A stretch of 64,000 nucleotides of DNA from Cavia porcellus (Eukaryota; Chordata; Mammalia; Rodentia; Caviidae): NCBI RefSeq assembly GCF_034190915.1, contig NW_026947491.1, positions 20,896,101 to 20,960,100 of the forward strand. Direction: 5' to 3'. A model generated the notes under the pieces. The model was not told the DNA's origin, searched no databases, and was given only the letters and a program-made list of their open reading frames with translations. Shown here piece by piece: positions 59,151-64,000 of this stretch. The position numbers and the translations under genes are program-made. Each line of letters starts with the position of its first letter. The stretch's first letter is position 1.

Positions 59151-61060
59151 ATTAAAAGCTGTCTCCTGTTGTGTTCGAATCTGGTAAGTGACTTACAAGC
59201 CAATTTTCACCAACTCATGGATATCATTTCTATCAGTGTTTGAACTGCATAGAATCCTTTACCTACCACAAAACTTTTCACTCCTTCTCAAGGTAGCAAA
59301 CAACAGAGGTTTCACAATTGGTCAGTGCATCACTGCCATCTTTCAAGTGAGGAATCGCTGGAAGGTGAGAGACTTCATGAAAATCTGCTGAAATAAGGCA
59401 AAATCTGATGAATTTGGTTTGGTTCTGAAAATGCATGAAGTATCATACTGAGTATCCTGTCCTCAAAATCCTAAATTGTGATGATGGTTGTTGATTTTGA
59501 AGGCAAGGAATTCATTAAACAGACCTCAGTTTTCAATGTATGGAGAATAACATCACTGTCAGTGAAAGAGTTTTGCCCTAGTATAAATTACTGTACATTT
59601 ATGGCAGTGGTCTAACATGGAGGAAGGCTAATGTGGGAACATCTATTACTTCCTGCTTCTTCTTCAGTCCTAATCGCAACTCCCCTTCCTGTTTTCATGC
59701 ACAGAGAATGCCAATCAGTTTCTCACATTCATCAATATCCACCCCATGCATCACTTCAGTCAGAGAACATATCATTGACTGCGTCTGTGTATCTGGTTGA
59801 AGGAGACAGCCCGGCTGCCATGGGTCATGTGCTCCTTTCCACATCCTCAACTCAGTAAACCTGTTCATTTTGTACTTTTACTTTTCTATTCTGCCAGAAT
59901 ACTAGTAGTCAGGTTTTACATGAATTCTGAAAATATAAAATTCCAGTAGAAATAGGAAGCCAATAAAATTAAGTCACTGTCATCAGGAACTAAATTTCTA
60001 TGGATGATTAAGGAAAGAAGAATGGAGCCACAGAACAGAAAACTTAGTAAATATGCACATTGCCAGAAAATGGAAGTCATAGGAAACAAAATCACAAATC
60101 AAGGCTAAGATGAACTTGGAGTAGAAACCAATTTTCACAAAACAAAGAAAGAAATACACATTTTAAGTCAGGTATGGTGTCACTGTCTTGTAATACAGAC
60201 CCTCATGAGGACAAAACAGGAAGCCACCACAAATTTGAGCCCAGCTTTTGCCACCGAATGAATAGAAAGGAAATTTCATAGCCTATACTGTAAAGTGACA
60301 TTTTCTTTCAAAAATCAACCAACAAAAAGAATATAGAAACTGTGATTATCAATTGTTCAGGTGTATATTTCGAGACACTGTCATCACATGCATGGTGTTT
60401 ATAGTACATGATTGCTCCCAGAAGAAAACTACAATGTGATACACTTTTTTGATTTAGGAATAAGCTCCAGAGAACAAGAGGAGAAGCTGCATCTGCAAAG
60501 GGAATGAACACCCTGTAGACACACATGCTCATGTTCGTGCAGGCAAACATATATGGCCTAATCCTCTTCCCAGATGATTAGAAATGTCTCTGTGAGATAA
60601 GCACAGAACTCACATTCTTATTTCCAGTTTCTGCACCTCTAATCAGGTGAGACTAGGGTCATAGGATGTCTTAGAGCAGAAGGAAGGTGGACCTCTCCTG
60701 ACAACAGAAATAACAGTAAAAGAAGATCTCAAGCAGCATAGATGGAACCATAGGACAGAAAACAGGGAGAAACAGAGGCAGCTGTGCTCAATTTAGTCCT
60801 GAAAACCAGCACCAGAGCCTAGAATGAAAGAGAGTTGGACTGGGGTATGAAGGCAGAAGGACCAGAAGGAATCCATTCCTGGGCTCAGGAAGATGGCTCA
60901 TCATTACCTTGCTTCCACTACTCCTCTAAATTTATCTACCCACTTATCAAAGACTTAAAACCAGCTAGAATTCAGAACCAGAGGTTTATCTCATTACAAA
61001 ATGACAAAAGGAGTAGACATATCCCGAGCTTAGTGTCTCCCTTATATAGGAAGTGTGCAC
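59151..61060. other. D-to-A junction and A unit 5, 5' flank
   Basis: D homology runs to about 59,365 ('cgctggaaggtgagagac'). A-unit homology starts at 'agagacttcatgaaaa' (compare 15,709). About 330 bases at 59,575-59,910 are an insertion relative to unit 2 and end like an LTR ('cagtaaacctgttcattttg'). A B1-like SINE lies at about 60,164-60,290. No gene is visible. Confidence 0.6.
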
Positions 61061-61065
61061 CCTAT

Positions 61066-61073
61066 ATGCAAAT
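61066..61073 (+). promoter_or_regulatory. IGHV promoter octamer ATGCAAAT
   Basis: An exact octamer lies 117 bases before the lost leader start at 61183. Confidence 0.88.
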
Positions 61074-61182
61074 ATATACTCCAACTTTAGATTGAAAATG
61101 TGCCTATGGTTGGTGTGAGCCCAAAGCTCCATTCTCAAACAGGGCTGAAGCCTCTCAGGAAGGCAGAGGTGTGGTATACAAG

Positions 61183-61618
61183 ATAAGACTGCTGGGTCTT
61201 CTCCTGTGTCTGATGACAGATCCTCATAATGAGGGTCCTCAGTGTCAGTCATGGATCCATGGAAAGGTTACCAAAGCATGCGACTGATTGGATGGTTTTT
61301 ATTGTCCCCTGATGTCCTGCCCCAGATGCAGCTGCTGGAGTCAGGGTCTGGCCTGGTAAAACTCGTGCAGACCTGTCCCTCACCTGCTCAGTCTCTGGAT
61401 TCTCCATTACATCCAGGGATTATGCTTGGATCTGGATCCTTCAGCCTCCTGAAAAGAGTATGGAGTAGATGTGGTACATAAGCTACAATGGTAGCACAAA
61501 TTACAACCCATCCCTGAAGAGCTACACATCCATCACCAGAGACACAGGCAACAATTACTTCTCTATGCAGTTAAACTCTGTCACCACAGAAGACACAGCC
61601 ATCTATTACTGTGCAAGA
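61183..61618 (+). pseudogene. IGHV clan II pseudogene in A unit 5
   Basis: The start codon is ATA instead of ATG (61183). The rest of the leader is conserved (R-L-L-G-L-L-L-C-L). The donor is changed to ATGAGG and the acceptor CAG to CTG (near 61,311), so both splice sites are dead. V starts at about 61,323 ([12 protein letters not shown]). FR1 has lost one base ('cagacctgtccc'), and FR2 has a TAG ('atggagtagatg'). The end Y-Y-C-A-R is intact. The promoter octamer and nonamer are intact. Confidence 0.87.
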
Positions 61619-61657
61619 GACAGTGATTTGATGCAAGTGTGAGCCCAGACATAAACC
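61619..61657 (+). other. RSS of the V at 61183
   Basis: Heptamer GACAGTG (first base changed), 23-base spacer, nonamer ACATAAACC (61649-61657). Confidence 0.85.
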
Positions 61658-62555
61658 TCCCTTCTGGAAAACTCAGGACCAGCCGGGGGCACGCTGCACA
61701 CACAGGTCTAAAGGACCAGCTTCACTACCCTGTGGTGACAGCCTGGAAGGTTTTCTCTCCTGAGGATTAGCATATCCCTCTCTAGTCATGGGACAGAGAT
61801 TATAGGAGTCTTTTATGTTCCTGGTGCTAATGAGTAATATTTTCATGGTATCAGGCCTTGTTTCCCATTTTTCATAATGAATTGCACAGCAAAATTTTAA
61901 TGAAGACATTGGTCACAGCACAAGTGATTACACTGTCAATGATTTTTAGGTTAAAAATATTTAGTGGTGAAAATTATTCCTCTGTTGACCGGAAGTCTGC
62001 TTTCCACCCTACAATGCAGTTGTATGTCATCTCATCCTGAAGGGCACTTTCCCATTCTGTTCATGCAGAGACTTTTACTCTAAATGGCTGGACATTGCTG
62101 TGTTGATCTGAGTATTCACCTGTTGTTGGAGCTGTTAATTCCCCCACCCTTGGTTGAAGCAGGGCGATGCCTTGGAGATCTGTGGTAGATTCCACTGTGG
62201 AGGGGCCTCTCTCCGCATCTCATAAGTAGAGATTAAACTGTTCCACACCTTGCAGTCATAGGCCACATCCCAAGCGGTGTCCATTAGGGCCTAGCATCAG
62301 TAGTAGTGAGTCTCAGACACTCTTATGGAATTTCTTAAATATCATGTGTGTTTGTAATGCTAAATGAATTTACTATATTCACATTATGCTCCATAAAATT
62401 TGCACATCTATGAAAGCTGATCTCATCATGTTTGAAAACTCTGTTTTTCACTTCCTCCTCATCTGCCAGTTGACCAGGGAACAGTGAGGGACCTCACCAT
62501 GGATCCACGGAAGAGTTTGGTACCCAAGCAGACTCAAGACTAGAGCAAAGGCCAG
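61658..62555. other. A unit 5 spacer
   Basis: No gene is visible. It aligns with the clan II V 3' flanks elsewhere but is shorter. The T-rich '(t/c)atccat' stretch seen in the other units is missing, so a deletion of about 1 kb has occurred near 62,560. Confidence 0.6.
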
Positions 62556-62559
62556 AGCC

Positions 62560-62759
62560 TGCCCACAGAGGAACCTATATACCAGCTCTCTCTGAAAGCA
62601 GACTGAAGAGAGGGGGTGGATGATAAGAGTGGACATCTAACTGATAACTCATCACTGATTCGCCAAGTTAACATCACAGTTACCACATCTGAGAACCAGT
62701 TCTCCCTGCAGCTTGACTCAGTGACCAAGGGGAATCTCCCCGCACTACTGTACAAGAGA
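62560..62759 (+). pseudogene. IGHV clan II remnant with its 3' end kept
   Basis: Around 62,640-62,675 it shares 'gataactcatcac.gattcgccaagttaac' with the remnants at 7176 and 19470. Unlike them it continues into FR3: E-N-Q-F-S-L-Q-L-D-S-V-T, then a damaged end and 'tactgtacaagaga'. FR1 is missing, so unit 5 keeps the end that units 1 and 2 lost. Confidence 0.7.
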
Positions 62760-62798
62760 CACTGTGAGGAAACAAGAGAATCATCCCAGACACAAAGC
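62760..62798 (+). other. 23-RSS of the remnant V
   Basis: Heptamer CACTGTG (62760-62766), spacer exactly 23, nonamer ACACAAAGC (62790-62798). Confidence 0.8.
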
Positions 62799-64000
62799 TC
62801 GCCACAGGGTCGCTGAGGACCTATGTGGGGCGTTCAGTAGCTGCAGGGGGTGCACAGGACAAGCAAAGATTAATGTCTCAGATCAGAAGGGGGAGCTGGG
62901 GACTAAGCGAGAATGTGCTAGAAGAGTACAGGGCCCTGGGGATGCACAGAGAACCAGGAGGGATACAAGGAACCAGTGCAGAGAAGAAAGTTGGTGAGCA
63001 GGCTTCCTGTCAACCTCCAGGGTTTCCTCTCTGGCTTAGCATTATGTGAAGTGAACAGACCCCACTATGCGTCCACTCAAGTTCACATATGAAGTTTCCA
63101 CTTTTCAAACTGCAAATAATGTAAGGGATTTCTCAATGATCAATTACCACACACACACACACACACACACACTTACAAATATGTTATATATTAATTTATT
63201 ATTCATCTGAAAATATGTGGAAGGGCAGTTATGATTTTCCGTTACTGTGAAGACATCTGACTTTTAGAAACTTAGGTGTTTTGGGAAATCCAACCATTAT
63301 GAACACGACCATCAACTTATCTGCTAATTCTGTGAGGAAATAGTGTTTCAGGCAGGGCTAACTATTTCAGTTTAAGAAAATGTGGGATACAGGAAGACAC
63401 AGGTAGGACAATTTATAGAAAACCACATGAGAATTATGAGTATCATTTCATTACCTTTCTTGACCATGAAAACTAATTATGTATGTATCAAAATGTGTTG
63501 ATCTCTCTATAATTAAAATTATTATGTACAAATACAAAATTATTAGGGGAAATTAAGACTGACATAGATAATAAACCACGATATGTCAGACTCTTAACAT
63601 ATGCTTAGAAGAATACTGGTTTTCTATTTATTATTAAAAATATAGGAATGCAGAAAAGTCATGTCATGTTCTCAACTCGAGGAAGAAGTTGGGCAGTCAT
63701 TGGGATGACTTATGAGTATTCTGTTTTAGAATTCTTCAAGTACCCGTTCAGCACTGTGGGAAGATTTCTAGATCCAAATACATAAAAGGTTCTCATTACA
63801 TGCAAGTTCATAGCTCATAAGTCTATTGTACTTCTCACTCTATATGCACATTTTGCAAAGCATAGAAATGAGAAAAACCATTAATTGCATACATATGTAA
63901 CTATGATAAAACTCACATGTGTTTTTCAAAAAACAGACACATATTAAGAAATTATATTCTCATTAGTATTACAAATATTGCAAAATATCTCCCAGAACAT
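62799..64000. other. A unit 5 spacer to window end
   Basis: No gene is visible. It aligns with 7,421-8,480 and 19,701-20,870. The window ends at 'atatctcccagaacat', about 165 bases before the position of the leader of the clan III V in units 1 and 2. Confidence 0.65.
63148..63172. repeat. (CA)n microsatellite
   Basis: About 12 CA units at the site matching 19,964 of unit 2. Confidence 0.95.

Overview
This window is a stretch of a rodent-like immunoglobulin heavy-chain variable (IGHV) locus. The evidence is repeated V segments, all on the + strand, with the standard layout: ATGCAAAT octamer, short leader exon, about 90-base intron, V exon, then a recombination signal with a 23-base spacer. 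The repeats are rodent-type: B1-like SINEs, tRNA-Ala-derived ID-like SINEs, MaLR-type LTRs and an old gammaretrovirus-like provirus. The species is not determined. The ID-like elements do not look like the common mouse or rat forms.

Only one V segment looks intact, at 17137-17572. It is a clan II, IGHV3 (36-60)-like gene with open leader and V exon, both cysteines, intact splice sites and a perfect recombination signal. I count about ten other V pseudogenes: clan II at 4818, 27126, 34077, 44474, 57992 and 61183; clan III (IGHV5-like) at 8637, 10511, 21028, 22494 and 52970. There are also three clan II remnants (about 7176, 19470 and 62560), one orphan recombination signal (11824) and one inverted V promoter fragment (about 40540-40785).

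The layout is built by duplication. An 'A' unit (clan II V, clan II remnant about 2.4 kb downstream, clan III V about 3.8 kb downstream, sometimes a third clan III V) is seen nearly whole at 1-11.1 kb and 13.0-22.5 kb, and partly at 32.1-36.4, 43.6-47.2 and 59.4-64.0 kb. A 'D' block (clan III V, long spacer, clan II V without octamer) is present at 22.5-28.6 and 53.0-59.4 kb. In the second copy D is fused directly to an A unit at about 59.37 kb. The window ends just before the position where the next clan III V would lie.

The spaces between hold repeats: L1 fragments near 9.3, 21.7, 28.9 and 49.0 kb, MaLR-type LTRs near 42.3 and 45.4 kb, microsatellites, and a rearranged provirus on the minus strand (36.7-41.1 kb). 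In this provirus the gag, protease and N-terminal RT part is missing. Its place is taken by a V-gene promoter fragment facing into the RT remnant. I see no other host protein gene, no functional RNA gene and no CRISPR array. The one intact V would supply a V exon for V(D)J recombination to D and J segments outside the window, to the right if the usual same-orientation order holds.
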